This document shows positions 1-8,939 of a DNA stretch of 64,000 bases, one piece after another (the first letter of the stretch is position 1; every line of letters begins with the position of its first letter). The stretch comes from Caulobacteraceae bacterium. Its GTDB lineage: Bacteria > Pseudomonadota > Alphaproteobacteria > Caulobacterales > Aquidulcibacteraceae. The stretch lies in NCBI GenBank assembly GCA_016703335.1, contig JADJCG010000006.1, forward strand, positions 1 through 64,000, read 5' to 3'. A model generated the notes under the pieces. The model was not told the origin of the DNA. It did no database searches and saw only the letters and a list, made by a program, of their open reading frames with translations. The position numbers and the translations under genes are program-made.

Positions 1-372
1 CAAGAGTTTGTCAGCTTACAGATGGAGCGCAGCGCCGCAGCCGCGAAGCACGGTGTTCTTCAGTTCGGCGCCGACATTGGAGACTTCGCCGATTTGGCGG
101 CGGTGATTGAGACGCTCGATGTTGTTGTCAGTATCGATACCGGCGTCGCGCACCTTGCAGGCGCGTTGGGCAAGCCGGTGTTGCTGATGCTGCCGTTCCG
201 GGCCGATTGGCGCTGGTTGCGGAATCGCAGTGATACGCCTTGGTATCCGAACATGCGGCTTTTCCGGCAGCAGCGCTTTGGCGATTGGCAAAGCGTGATC
301 GCGGACTGCACGCGGCGCTTCAGGAATAATAGGATTTCTGCTCGACCAAGCCGCCCTTGGCGAGGCGGCTGA
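1..372 (+). CDS. Glycosyltransferase family 9-like protein, C-terminal fragment
   Basis: The frame is open from base 1, so the start lies outside the window and only about 123 C-terminal residues are seen. The segment SIDTGVAHLAGALGKPV, followed by LLMLPFRADWRW, resembles the sugar-nucleotide-binding end of family 9 glycosyltransferases (ADP-heptose transferase fold). These often sit at the C-terminus of TPR proteins. The downstream DUF6165 gene, a usual neighbour of such proteins, supports the call. The last 53 bases overlap that convergent gene. The acceptor substrate cannot be told. Confidence 0.6.
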   Translation, partial: QEFVSLQMERSAAAAKHGVLQFGADIGDFADLAAVIETLDVVVSIDTGVAHLAGALGKPVLLMLPFRADWRWLRNRSDTPWYPNMRLFRQQRFGDWQSVIADCTRRFRNNRISARPSRPWRGG

Positions 373-700
373 TGCGCTGCTTTATGCGGTGACGCAGATC
401 ATTGCCGCGTGCGATGCGCGTGAGCAATGCTGCGGCTTTTGCGGGCGCGTTTGGCGCGCGGCGGAGGCGTTGGCGCGAGGCTTCTTCGAGTGACCACAGA
501 ACGGTGTTCACCGCCCGGAGGCGACGTTTGAGCACGATCAGCGCGGCGAGTTTTTCGTAGGGCGCAGCGATCTGGCGGAGACCTTCTAACTCGCGGCGCA
601 CTTTCGCGCGCTTGGTTGGCGAGGCGATGCGGCGCGACTTGATCTCGAGGATCGTCAGCCGGTCAATGAGTTCACCTAGCGAGAGTGGCGCAGACAGCAT
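320..700 (-). CDS. DUF6165 family protein
   Basis: This is a 126-residue soluble protein. It starts with the family pattern SxGELIDRLTILEIKSxRI and continues with a basic helical body (KRAKVRRELEGLRQIA). The function of DUF6165 is unknown; members are found beside TPR/glycosyltransferase genes, as here. The 3' end overlaps the convergent glycosyltransferase fragment by 53 bases. The frame is intact. Confidence 0.75.
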   Translation of the reverse strand: MLSAPLSLGELIDRLTILEIKSRRIASPTKRAKVRRELEGLRQIAAPYEKLAALIVLKRRLRAVNTVLWSLEEASRQRLRRAPNAPAKAAALLTRIARGNDLRHRIKQRISRLAKGGLVEQKSYYS

Positions 701-821
701 GGCGCTTTGCTATCAGTGCACGGGCATTTCCGCCAAACGCAAATTGCGACTTCCGCGCGCTGGTCATCAGGCCCATGGCGCTTTAGGCAGCCCGTCCCAC
801 GTGCGTTCGGAAGGCTGCTCC

Positions 822-2058
822 ATGACTCCGCCGCTTCAGTTTCCTCGGAGGGCCTTTGGTGCTGGTGTGTTGGCGGCGGGCGTAAGCCCAGCGAGCGCAA
901 GCGAGCCGCCGCACGACACGACGCTGGCGCAGGATTTCGACGAGCTGTGGACGACGCTGCGCGATCATTACTGCTTCTTTTCTGAGAAGCGCACGGATTG
1001 GGATCGGGTGCGACGTTTGTATCGGCCGCAAGCCATCGCGGCGCCGTCGTATGAGGCGTTTCAGGAGATTACGCGGCGGGTGCTGTGCGAACTCTACGAT
1101 GCGCACACGCATCTGAGCGATCCGCCGGATGGTGCGCCGCGTTGGCCGCTTTACGATGTGCTGGCGGAGCGTGCGGGTGGCGATGTGCGCATTGCCGCCG
1201 TGCAGGAAGATTCGTCAGCAGCGGATGCTGGCGTGCGGATTGGCGATGTTGTGGTTGGCGTTGATGGTGCGCCGATTGAACGTGTGATCGCCGATTTGAT
1301 GCCGCGCTGCTTGACGCGACCTGATCCGGAAGCGGATCGCTATGCCATCAACGTGGCGGTGGCGGGCCATACGGCGCAACCGCGGCAGATGCGCCTGCGC
1401 GGGAGCGACGGCGTTGAACGCGACGTGGCGTTGCCGCTGAAGCGGCGGCCGGATGCGCCGGATATTGAATCGCGACGGCTCGATGGAGACCTCGGTTACA
1501 TTCGCATCCGCACATTTTCGAATGAAGGCGCGGTCGCGGCGTTCGATCTTGCGCTGAACCTGCTCGGCACAACGCGCGGGATCGTCATCGACGTGCGCGG
1601 CAATGGCGGCGGCGATACCGCGGTCGCGCGGCCGATGATGGGCCGCTTCATCACTGAAACGCGGCCTTACGCGCATATGCGGCGCCGCAATGGGCGTGGC
1701 CTCAGTCAACCTTGGATCGAGACGGTCGATCCGCGCGGGCCGTTCACTTACGACGGCAAAGTCGTCGTGCTGACCGATCACTGGAGCGGCAGCATGGCTG
1801 AGGGCTTTCCGATGGGCATGCGCGCGGTCGCCGGCGCGCGCATTGTCGGTACGCGCATGATGGGGCCAGGCGCGGCGGTGTTTTCGTTGCGCTTGGATCG
1901 GCCGGGCGTTGGCGCGCAATACTCCGGCGGAGCCGGTTTACGATGTGAATGATCAGCCTCGCTGGTTGCTGACGCCGGATGTCGAGACCGCGCCCGGCGC
2001 CGATATTCTCGCGGCCGGTGTGGCGGAGCTGCGCCGGATTATCGGCTGGGCGGGCTGA
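822..2058 (+). CDS. S41 family peptidase (tail-specific protease type), frameshifted near the 3' end
   Basis: This is a secreted serine protease of family S41. The chosen ATG at 822 gives a Tat-like signal (RRAFGAGVLAAG) ending in an ASASE-type cleavage site; the open frame upstream lacks protein character. A PDZ-like segment follows (SSAADAGVRIGDVVVGVDG), then the catalytic domain with DVRGNGGGDT and SGSMAEG, which carries the likely nucleophile Ser. The frame breaks at about 1926, where one extra G in 'ccgg' hides the tail. Removing it gives YSAEPVYDVNDQPRWLL and a stop at 2056-2058. The substrate is unknown. Confidence 0.75.
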
Positions 2059-2111
2059 TTCAGCGGTCTGAAGCGCTTGGTTGGCCGGGCGGTGAGCGCT
2101 AAAAGACTCGC

Positions 2112-2333
2112 ATGAACAAGCACGATCCCGGCGGGCCTGAGGCTAAGGTCCATTATGGCGATAACGAAATCACCATCCTGCGCCAGGGCACGCATGTGCG
2201 CTGCGCGGTAACGGGTGAGCCGATCACGCTGGACGCGCTGCGTTATTGGAGCGTCGATTTGCAAGAGGCGTATCGCGGCCCGGCGGAGGCGACGGCGCGC
2301 TGGAAGCAGACGCACGCGGAGAAAAAATCGTGA
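2112..2333 (+). CDS. DUF2093 domain-containing protein
   Basis: This 73-residue protein carries the DUF2093 core VRCAVTGEPITLDALRYWSVDLQEAY nearly end to end (longer than 20 residues; key points are CAVTGEPI and RYWSV). DUF2093 is a small alphaproteobacterial family of unknown function, frequently located near lpxK. Here lpxK lies about 3 kb away on the other strand. The stop overlaps the GTG start of the M23 gene (GTGA), suggesting translational coupling. Confidence 0.85.
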   Translation: MNKHDPGGPEAKVHYGDNEITILRQGTHVRCAVTGEPITLDALRYWSVDLQEAYRGPAEATARWKQTHAEKKS

Positions 2334-3191
2334 GAGCACTGGCGGGGCTTGCAGCACTGTTACTCGTGGCGTGCGCAGCGGCGGAGGCGCCGGCGCAGCC
2401 TGAGGCGCCAGCCGCCACTCAAGTCGCCGAAGCCCCGCCCGTTGTGACGCCGAACGCGCCGCCAACGACGCCATCGCTCCGTTGTGCTGGCGCCTTCACG
2501 CAAGGCGGCATCGCGCTTTGCCGTACGATGGCCAACGCCGCCGTGTCACTCGATGGCGCCGAAATTGGCCGTGCCGACGCTGACGGCTGGATCATCGTCG
2601 GCTTCACGCGCGAGCACGGCGCCACCGCCACCATCGCGACCGGCAGCATCTTGCAAAGCTATGACATCGCGCCGCGCGCGTTTGATATTCAGCGCGTCGA
2701 TGGTCTGCCGCAGCAGACGGTGACGCCCAATGATCCGGCGGTGCTCGCGCGCATTCAGCGCGGAGCGCGCTGAAGCAGGCGGGGTTTCAGAGCGCAGCAA
2801 ACATCGAGGGCTTTCTCGATGGGTTTATTCGTCCGGTTGAAGGCGGGCGCGTATCCGGCACGCTGGGGCAACCAGCGCATCTTGAACGGCACGCCGTCAA
2901 CGCCGCACTTTGGCTACGACATCGCTGTTCCAGAGGGCACGCCGATCCGTGCGCCTGCGGCGGGCGTAGTGACATTGGCGCAGCCGGACATGCATTACGA
3001 GTCGTTTGGACGTGCATGCGGGCGATACGGTTGAGCAGGGTCAGGTGATTGGCGCTGTTGGCTCAAGTGGCCGCGCGACGGGGCCGCACCTGTGCTGGCG
3101 TATGAAGCTGCGCAACACGCAGCAGCTTGATCCGAGTGTGGCGATTGATGGCTTGGCCGCGGCGCGCCGCGAGTTGCTCGGCGAGAACTAG
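2330..3191 (+). pseudogene. M23 family metallopeptidase (LytM-like), multiply frameshifted with an internal gap
   Basis: The GTG start at 2330 overlaps the DUF2093 stop. A lipoprotein-like signal (LAALLLVACAAAEAP) is followed by a domain of the type placed before LytM in alphaproteobacterial M23 proteins. The peptidase part contains HFGYDIAVPEGTPIRAPAAG (first zinc-ligand motif HxxxD) and the end VGSSGRATGPHLCWRM (HxCWRM, the M23 second motif). The frame changes at least three times: about 2760-2775, about 2860 and about 3010. Near 3005 the central LIDHGxGxxSxYxHLS-type strand expected between DMHYE and DVHAGDTVEQGQ is missing. As written it cannot be made or active. The role would be peptidoglycan cleavage in the periplasm. 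Confidence 0.7.
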
Positions 3192-3694
3192 TTTCGCGCT
3201 ACAACGTGGGCGGTGATGATGACGGCTTCGACGTCGCCGTCATTGCGCCAGCCGTGGGCGGTGTTTGCGTCTTCGATGGCGACATCGCCGGCGCGGTAGC
3301 GGATCGGGTCCATGCAGGTGTTGCGGATCTCGGTCATCACGCCTGAGACGACCATAGCGTTGCCCTGCACCTGGTCATGCGTGTGCCAGGCGATCACGCC
3401 GCCGGGCTCGACGATGAGGCGGCGCATGCGCACGGCGCGGGTGGGATCGTTCGCCAGGGGCGTGAGCGCGATATCCGTGCCGACGACGCCGTGTTGTGGG
3501 CCGAAGGCTTCGTGATTGGCGCCTTGCATCGTGCGACCATTAGGGCAGCCGATCGGCGCGGCGTGCAGGATGGCTTCGAGCGTTGTATCGGGCGTGCGTG
3601 GGCGGCCATCGGTCATGCCGTCCACGGTTTGGCCGACGCGATCGACCGTTGAGCACCCCGCCAAAAGCGATGCTGTCAAAAGTGCACGCCACAT
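3188..3694 (-). CDS. Cupin-domain lipoprotein
   Basis: This is a 168-residue protein. The N-terminus ends in a lipobox (LTASLLAGC), so it is probably an outer-membrane or periplasmic lipoprotein. The second half is a single cupin barrel: PGGVIAWHTHDQVQ gives the first cupin motif (HxH) and AIEDANTAHGWRNDG the second (with H). It probably binds a metal. No catalytic role can be assigned. It is the last gene of the minus-strand lipid A operon, 15 bases after the preceding gene, and it overlaps the M23 gene end by 4 bases. Confidence 0.7.
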   Translation of the reverse strand: MWRALLTASLLAGCSTVDRVGQTVDGMTDGRPRTPDTTLEAILHAAPIGCPNGRTMQGANHEAFGPQHGVVGTDIALTPLANDPTRAVRMRRLIVEPGGVIAWHTHDQVQGNAMVVSGVMTEIRNTCMDPIRYRAGDVAIEDANTAHGWRNDGDVEAVIITAHVVARN

Positions 3695-3709
3695 GTCGAA
3701 CCCTCCCGC

Positions 3710-4170
3710 TCAAAGCGCCTTCAAGATCTCGCGGAGCGTGCGCTCCTGTTTCTCGGCCTCCATCCAGAAGCCGAGCATCACCAATCCGTACAATATGAGA
3801 GCGGGGAAAGCGATCAATCTGAGATCGCCGCTTCCCGTCGCGATGCCGATCGCGCCGAAGGCTAGGATCGTCAGGTAGAAGATGATGACGAAGACGGGCG
3901 GCTTCATCGTCACATTGATCTGTGACCCGACGCCGGCGCCTTCGATTGTGCCGCTCGAGAGGGGGCGAAGACGTTGTTGTAGCCAAGCACGCGCGAGATC
4001 GCGAAATTGCTCTCGTTCACGGCGCCTTGAAAGCGTTTGTCGTTGGCGCTGTTGGGGATGCGGAGGCGGAAGAACTTTGCTTCGACGAGGTGGGCGCGAA
4101 GTGCGGCGGCGGCGTCCTGGCGCTTTAGGCTTGACGTGATTTGGAAGCGGTGGAGCGGGAGTGGGTTCAC
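3710..4170 (-). CDS. Hypothetical small membrane protein in the lipid A operon, one frameshift
   Basis: Two partial frames join into one protein of about 150 residues. The GTG start at 4170 overlaps the stop of the acyltransferase gene (GTGA). The soluble first half (RFQITSSLKRQDAAAALRAH, then FAISRVLGYNNVFAP) is followed by two predicted membrane helices (FVIIFYLTILAFGAIGIA and LIAFPALILYGLVMLGFW) and a charged tail. The break is at a run of five G/C near 3960; the repaired joint reads NVFAPLSSGTIEGAGVG. I do not recognise the family. Translational coupling to the LpxL-like gene suggests an envelope role. Confidence 0.55.
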
Positions 4171-5081
4171 ATCACGCCCGCTTCGACCCACGCGCTCTTT
4201 GGCCAGCGGCGGTGTGACCAGAACCATTGGCCGGGGGCTTCGCGGACGCGGGCTTCCATGAATTCGTTCACGCGTTTGACGCCGTCGAACACGGTCTGTT
4301 CGTCGTCGGGCTTGTTGTAGTCGAGCTGAATTGCCGGGTAGGCGGTGGCGATGAATTTCGTGCCTTCGATGCGGCGGCCGGTGATCGGGATGAGCGGCAC
4401 TTTGAATTTGAGCGCGAGGCGCGTGGGGCCATCGGCGGTCATGCAGTCATGGCCGAAGAACGGGACGGCGAGACCGGCATTGTATTTTTGGTCGTTCATC
4501 AGCGCGATGGAGCGGCCCTTCTTTAGCGAGCGCAGCAGGCCCATGCCGCCTTCTTTGCCCTTCGGCGCTTGCAGCGTGAGGCCGAACTGGGCGCGCGTAT
4601 CGACGATGTATTTGTCGATGATCGGGTTGTTGGCGGGGCGATAGGTGAAGTGGGAGTCTGGATCGACCTGCGCCAGGCAGAGCGAGGTGATCTCCCAGTT
4701 CGAGAAGTGGCCGCCGATGAAGACCGCGCCCTTGCCGCGCGTAGCCTCAATAATTTCCTTGCCGTGAAATTCGACGACGCCTTTGCGGTAGAGATCGAGG
4801 AATTCCGGCATGTGCGGAAATTCGCCGGTCATGCGGCCGAGTTCGGCGAAGGTCTCTTTGCGCACTTCGTTGTGGAACGCGTCGCTCTCGTTCGGGAATG
4901 ACATGCGGATGTTGCGGATCGCTGTTTTCCAGGCGCTGTTAATCGGCGCGATGGCCGGCACGATGGCGGCGCCCCAGCGCGAGGCGCGTTCTAGGCCGAG
5001 CGCGCTTAAGCCGCCGACATACGTGTTCCAGGCGAGGGCCTCGACCTGAAATCCAAAATTGTTCGGCTTAGGCTTCGCCAT
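4167..5081 (-). CDS. Lysophospholipid/lipid A acyltransferase, LpxL/HtrB family
   Basis: This 304-residue protein starts at the ATG overlapping the lpxK stop. The LpxL/HtrB features are GGHFSNWEI (catalytic HxxxxE/D-type motif, residues ~110-120), RPANNP, and LMNDQKYNAGLAVPFFG followed by an acceptor-binding segment. It would add a secondary acyl chain to a Kdo-lipid A precursor at the inner face of the inner membrane. It is placed after waaA and lpxK in a tightly overlapping operon. LpxL, LpxM or an alphaproteobacterial LpxXL-like role cannot be separated by eye. Confidence 0.85.
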   Translation of the reverse strand: MAKPKPNNFGFQVEALAWNTYVGGLSALGLERASRWGAAIVPAIAPINSAWKTAIRNIRMSFPNESDAFHNEVRKETFAELGRMTGEFPHMPEFLDLYRKGVVEFHGKEIIEATRGKGAVFIGGHFSNWEITSLCLAQVDPDSHFTYRPANNPIIDKYIVDTRAQFGLTLQAPKGKEGGMGLLRSLKKGRSIALMNDQKYNAGLAVPFFGHDCMTADGPTRLALKFKVPLIPITGRRIEGTKFIATAYPAIQLDYNKPDDEQTVFDGVKRVNEFMEARVREAPGQWFWSHRRWPKSAWVEAGVM

Positions 5082-6084
5082 GCGCTGCCGTAATCCGCGA
5101 TTGGATGGGCGCAAGCAAGGCGTCGAGCGCCGCTTCGTCGGCAAATCGTGCTGCCACGGGTAACACGGCCACACGTTCGCGCCATGCGGGCGAGAGGCGG
5201 GCTGCGTCCTTCTCGGTGGTGATGAGGCGCGCGCTGCGTTCTTCGGCCATTTGCGCGAGCCAAGTTAGATCATCCTCGGTGTAGGGGTGGTGATCTGGGT
5301 ACGGCACGACGTCGGCCACTTCAGCGCCGACTGCTTCGAGGGTGTCGAAGAATTTTTCCGGGCGCGCGAGCCCGGCGAACGCGACGAGCGTTCCTGTGGG
5401 CGCGTCGCCTACGGGTGAGAGCGCGGCGTGCAGCACGGGCCTGCGAAATGAGTTTAGCCACTCGGGCTGCTCGGGCGTGTCGGCGCTCCAGGTGTTGTGC
5501 AGCATCACGATCGCATCGGCGCGCGCGAGGCCGGCGCTGAGCGGTTCGCGCAAGGGGCCGGCGGGAAACACTTGGCCATTGCCGACGCCGTAGGCGGGAT
5601 CGACGGCGACGATGCTGAGGTCTTTCGCCAGCGCAGGGTTCTGAAAGCCGTCATCCATGACAATGACATGGGCGCCGGCTTGCGCGGCGGCGAGTGCGCC
5701 GGCGAAGCGATCGCGCGAGACCCAGGCTGCGCCGTCGCGAGCGTGAAGGAGCGGTTCATCGCCGACTTCGCCGGCTTCCATATCCGGCGTGACGCGCAAC
5801 GGGCCGATGGCGCGGCCGCCATAGCCGCGTGAGAGCGTGTGTGTATGCGGTCCGAGCTTGGCGCGGATGGCGCGGCTGATCGGTGTCTTGCCGGCGCCGC
5901 CAACGGTGAAGTTGCCAATGCACACGACGGGCACGGGCGCGTGGCGCGAGATGGTGGTGCGTTGGCGTTGTGCGGCGACAGCGGCGTAGGCCCACGACAC
6001 GGGCGTCAGCAGCGCCTTCAGCACGACGGCGGAGTCGCGGCCTTCGACTTGGTCTTTGTCTTTCCAGAACTCAGGCGGACGCAT
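5068..6084 (-). CDS. lpxK: Tetraacyldisaccharide 4'-kinase
   Basis: This protein of 338 residues phosphorylates the 4' position of the lipid A disaccharide. It starts MRPPEFWKD, typical of LpxK, then shows VGNFTVGGAGKTP-type P-loop (CIGNFTVGGAGKTPISRAI), LSRGYGGR, MDDGFQNPAL and, near the end, ITTEKDAARL. The ATG at 6084 overlaps the end of waaA by 14 bases. The longer upstream open frame is only read-through from the shifted waaA frame. The gene itself is intact. Confidence 0.93.
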   Translation of the reverse strand: MRPPEFWKDKDQVEGRDSAVVLKALLTPVSWAYAAVAAQRQRTTISRHAPVPVVCIGNFTVGGAGKTPISRAIRAKLGPHTHTLSRGYGGRAIGPLRVTPDMEAGEVGDEPLLHARDGAAWVSRDRFAGALAAAQAGAHVIVMDDGFQNPALAKDLSIVAVDPAYGVGNGQVFPAGPLREPLSAGLARADAIVMLHNTWSADTPEQPEWLNSFRRPVLHAALSPVGDAPTGTLVAFAGLARPEKFFDTLEAVGAEVADVVPYPDHHPYTEDDLTWLAQMAEERSARLITTEKDAARLSPAWRERVAVLPVAARFADEAALDALLAPIQSRITAAHGEA

Positions 6085-7367
6085 TGGCGGTGCTTTGCGG
6101 CGCTCCGGCCGCTGGTGCAAGCGCCAAGATGGCGTTGAGCGTGCGTGCGAAGGCGTCGGCGCCTTGGGCGGTGACGGTGCGTGCGGCTTCGAGTTGCTTG
6201 GTGCGCGCGGGCTCCTCGCGCCAGAGATTTGCGATTTCGGTCGCCAACGTTTCGGCATCGGTGATGCGGCGTGCGCCGCCTGCGGCGAGCATTTCGGCGA
6301 ACAGGTCTTGGAAGCTCTCCACGAAGGCCCGGTGATGATGGCGGAGCCGAGCTTGGCTGGTTCGATCGGGTTGTGGCCTTTCAGCTGCGGCAGCAAGCTG
6401 CCGGCGACGAGCGACACGGGCGCGAGATCGTAGAAAGACCGAGTTCGCCCAATGTATCGGCAACATACACTGGCGCGTTGCCTGGGCCGGCGCCGGTGGA
6501 GCGGAGCGGTGCGTTGCTGGCTAGGGTGGCGACATGGGCGCCGCGCTCGGGATGGCGCGGTGCAATGATCAGCAGTGCGTTCGGAAAATCGCGCCGCAGG
6601 ATGGCGTGGGCCGCGAGCACGATCTCGTCTTCGCCTTGGTGCGTGGAGGCTGCGAGCCAGACTGGGCGTGTGCCGATTTCGGCGGCGAGCGTTGCACGCG
6701 CGGTCGTGTCAACGCGCGGGGCGGGCGCTGCGAGTTTGAGATTGCCGGGGCACCGAGAGGCGCGGGGCGGAGTCTGGTGAGTGCGTCCTTGGTGCGTTCG
6801 TCGGCGGCCGAGACATATCGAAACGCGCCGACGAGGCGGCGGCCCGCCGCGCGCCAGTTGGTCCAGCGGCGCAAAGTGCGGGGGCTCATGCGGGCGTTGA
6901 CGAGCGCGAGCTTCACGCCGCGTGCTTCGGCTTCGAGGATGAGGTTGGGCCAGAGTTCGCTCTCGACGAAGACGCCGACATCTGGGCGCCAGTGATCGAG
7001 GAAGCGGCGCACGCAATCGGCGCGGTCGAGCGGGACGTAGACGTGTGTTGTCCGTGGCGGTGCGCGGCGCGCGATGAGTTCGGCGGAGGTCCGGGTGCCG
7101 GTGGTGAGCACGAACGAGAGCGCGGGATTTTGCTTTGCGAGCGCTTCGATGAGCGCGAGCGCGACGCCGCTTTCGCCGACGCTGGCGGCGTGGAGCCACA
7201 CGATGGCGCCAACGGGTCGCGTCTGTGCGTAGCGGCCGAAGCGTTCGCCGAGGCGCGCGGGATCTTCTTTGCCGCGCTTGGCGCGGTCTATCGAGGTAAA
7301 GGCCCGCGAACGCGCCGAGCACCGAGCTTGCGGCGCGATAGAAGGCAAGAACGGGCGAAAAGCTCAC
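6071..7367 (-). CDS. waaA: 3-deoxy-D-manno-octulosonic acid transferase, with about four frameshifts
   Basis: WaaA/KdtA transfers Kdo to lipid IVA at the inner membrane. The reading passes through several frames: an N-terminal anchor (VLAFYRAASSVLGAFAGLYL), then RGKEDPARLGERFGR and WLHAASVGESGVALALIEAL, then FVESELWPNLILEAEARGV, then GTRPVWLAASTHQGEDEIVL and ALLIIAPRHPERG, then YVADTLGELGL, LVAGSLLPQLKGHNPIEPAK, and finally FVESFQDLFAEMLAAGGAR. These cover the whole family in order. The shifts lie near 7290, 6760, 6430 and 6325. Nothing is missing, so indel errors are the simplest reading. Confidence 0.85.
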
Positions 7368-7401
7368 GTGGTCTGCGCCGCCGGTTCTTCGGCTTCTTCC
7401 A

Positions 7402-8139
7402 TCATCGGCCTGGCGGGGCGCGGGGCTCGATCACGGGCACGCCGGCGATGTGATCGGCCTCGGCGGCGATGCGGTTCATCTCGACTTCAAGCTGAAGGCG
7501 CACGGCTTCGACTTCGGCGACGCTTGCGTCAGCTGAGGGCGGCGCGACCGGGTTGCCCCAGATCAAGGCGCCTTTGCCGAAGGGAAGCGGAAACACGAAC
7601 TGATCCCAGCTTTTTTCGAACACGATCCGGTTCGATGTTGCCCACGCGAGGGGCAAGAGGGGTGCGCCGGCGATCTTCGCCAAGATGATGGGACCGCGTT
7701 TCACGCGCATGCGTGGCCCGCGCGGGCCGTCCGGGGTCATGGCCATGACGCCGCCGCCGTCGATGTGGCGGGCCATGTCGCGCATGGCTTCGACGCCGCG
7801 CTTGGGTTTGGAGCTGCCTTTCTTGGCTTCGGAGCCGCGCACGACTTCGGCGCCGACCGCGCGCGAGGTGTGCGCCACGATGCCGCCCTCGCGAGAGTTC
7901 GAGATCAGCATTTTGGCCTTCGGCACGCCGCGCTTGAACGACCACATCTTGTGAATGAGCGGAAAACGGCCGTGCCAGATGCAACCGATGGCTTTGCCGC
8001 CGTTCGGCTCCCAGAACGGTTTTACGGCAGCTTCGTTCACCCGCTCCCAGCGCGTGGTGATGCCCACGAACAGCATATAGCTGCCGATCAGACGCCCCAG
8101 GATGAACTGGAAAACCGGATTGCCGAGTAAGGACTTCAC
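7402..8139 (-). CDS. DUF374 family lysophospholipid acyltransferase
   Basis: This is a membrane-associated acyltransferase of the DUF374 group. It shows IWHGRFPLIHKMW (HxxxxP-like acyltransferase motif), ISNSREGGIVAHTSRAVGAE, MTPDGPRGPRMRVKRGPI and LPLAWATSN. The GTG at 8139 (SLLGNPVFQFILG follows) is preferred; an ATG at 8247 in the same frame would add 36 residues without family character. It is the first gene of the minus-strand Kdo/lipid A operon, 34 bases before waaA, the common alphaproteobacterial order. The substrate is not established. Confidence 0.8.
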   Translation of the reverse strand: MKSLLGNPVFQFILGRLIGSYMLFVGITTRWERVNEAAVKPFWEPNGGKAIGCIWHGRFPLIHKMWSFKRGVPKAKMLISNSREGGIVAHTSRAVGAEVVRGSEAKKGSSKPKRGVEAMRDMARHIDGGGVMAMTPDGPRGPRMRVKRGPIILAKIAGAPLLPLAWATSNRIVFEKSWDQFVFPLPFGKGALIWGNPVAPPSADASVAEVEAVRLQLEVEMNRIAAEADHIAGVPVIEPRAPPGR

Positions 8140-8255
8140 GCTTCGACCTGCTTGGGGACCTGCTGGCGCACCCGCTTCCGAACGGGGCCATCGCCCCTTA
8201 TAGGGGGCGTCCCCCGTACCGCGCCAGAAGCCCAAGCGAGCCGTCAACAGAACTC

Positions 8256-8939
8256 ATGCCCAACTCGGTCAAATTCCCTGCCTTTGACCTCTCGACGCCG
8301 GAAGGGCGCCGGGCGGCGCAGCACGACCTGATCTGGGCCGATCACGGCTTCCTGCGGAACATCTACCAGAACTTCCATTGGATCGAGCCTGGCGTCATGG
8401 CGCGCTCGAACCAGCCGTCGCCCGAGCAGATCGCGGGCTACGCGGCGCAGGGGTTCAAAACGATCATCAACGCGCGCGGTAAGTCGGACACGGGCTACTA
8501 CTTCCTAGAAAAGGAAGCCTGCGAGCAGCACGGCATCACGCTCATTGATTTGCGCCTGCGCTCGCGCGAGCCGCCGAGCATCGAAGCGATCCTTCGCTGC
8601 AAGCAGATATTCGAGACCATCAACTATCCGGCCTTGATGCATTGCAAGTCGGGCGCGGATCGCGCTGGCGTAGCGGCCGTGCTCTACAAGCACTTCAAGA
8701 TGGGGCTGCCGATCCGCGAGGCGGTGGAGCAACTCTCGCTGAAGTACCTGCACGTGAAGCAGGGCAAGACCGGCATGATCGACTTCTTCTTCGAGACGTA
8801 TCTCGAAGAGACCAAAGAAAGCGGCAAGCCGTTCATCGATTGGGTTAACGAAGACTACGATCAGGAGCGCGTCAAAGCGGCGTTCACGGGGCAGTGGTGG
8901 GCCAACATCCTCGTCGACAAAATCCTGCGGCGGGAGTGA
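8256..8939 (+). CDS. Tyrosine/dual-specificity phosphatase family protein
   Basis: This 227-residue cytosolic protein carries the protein-tyrosine-phosphatase loop HCKSGADRAG (HCx5R), with an upstream segment ARSNQPSPEQIAGYAAQGFK typical of DSP-like phosphatases. The general acid Asp is probably in LIDLRLRSRE. It is transcribed divergently from the DUF374 gene. Members of this kind next to lipid A genes may be phosphatases for a protein or lipid; the substrate is not readable. The frame is intact. Confidence 0.8.
   Translation: MPNSVKFPAFDLSTPEGRRAAQHDLIWADHGFLRNIYQNFHWIEPGVMARSNQPSPEQIAGYAAQGFKTIINARGKSDTGYYFLEKEACEQHGITLIDLRLRSREPPSIEAILRCKQIFETINYPALMHCKSGADRAGVAAVLYKHFKMGLPIREAVEQLSLKYLHVKQGKTGMIDFFFETYLEETKESGKPFIDWVNEDYDQERVKAAFTGQWWANILVDKILRRE

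Noticed and set aside
1215..1919. 234-codon minus-strand frame opposite the S41 peptidase
   Set aside because: It is an antisense shadow of a clearly recognised gene; Arg/His-rich and without a family.
5068..6417. Longer lpxK with a 111-residue N-terminal extension
   Set aside because: The extension is read-through of the shifted waaA frame; the true start at 6084 gives the family N-terminus.
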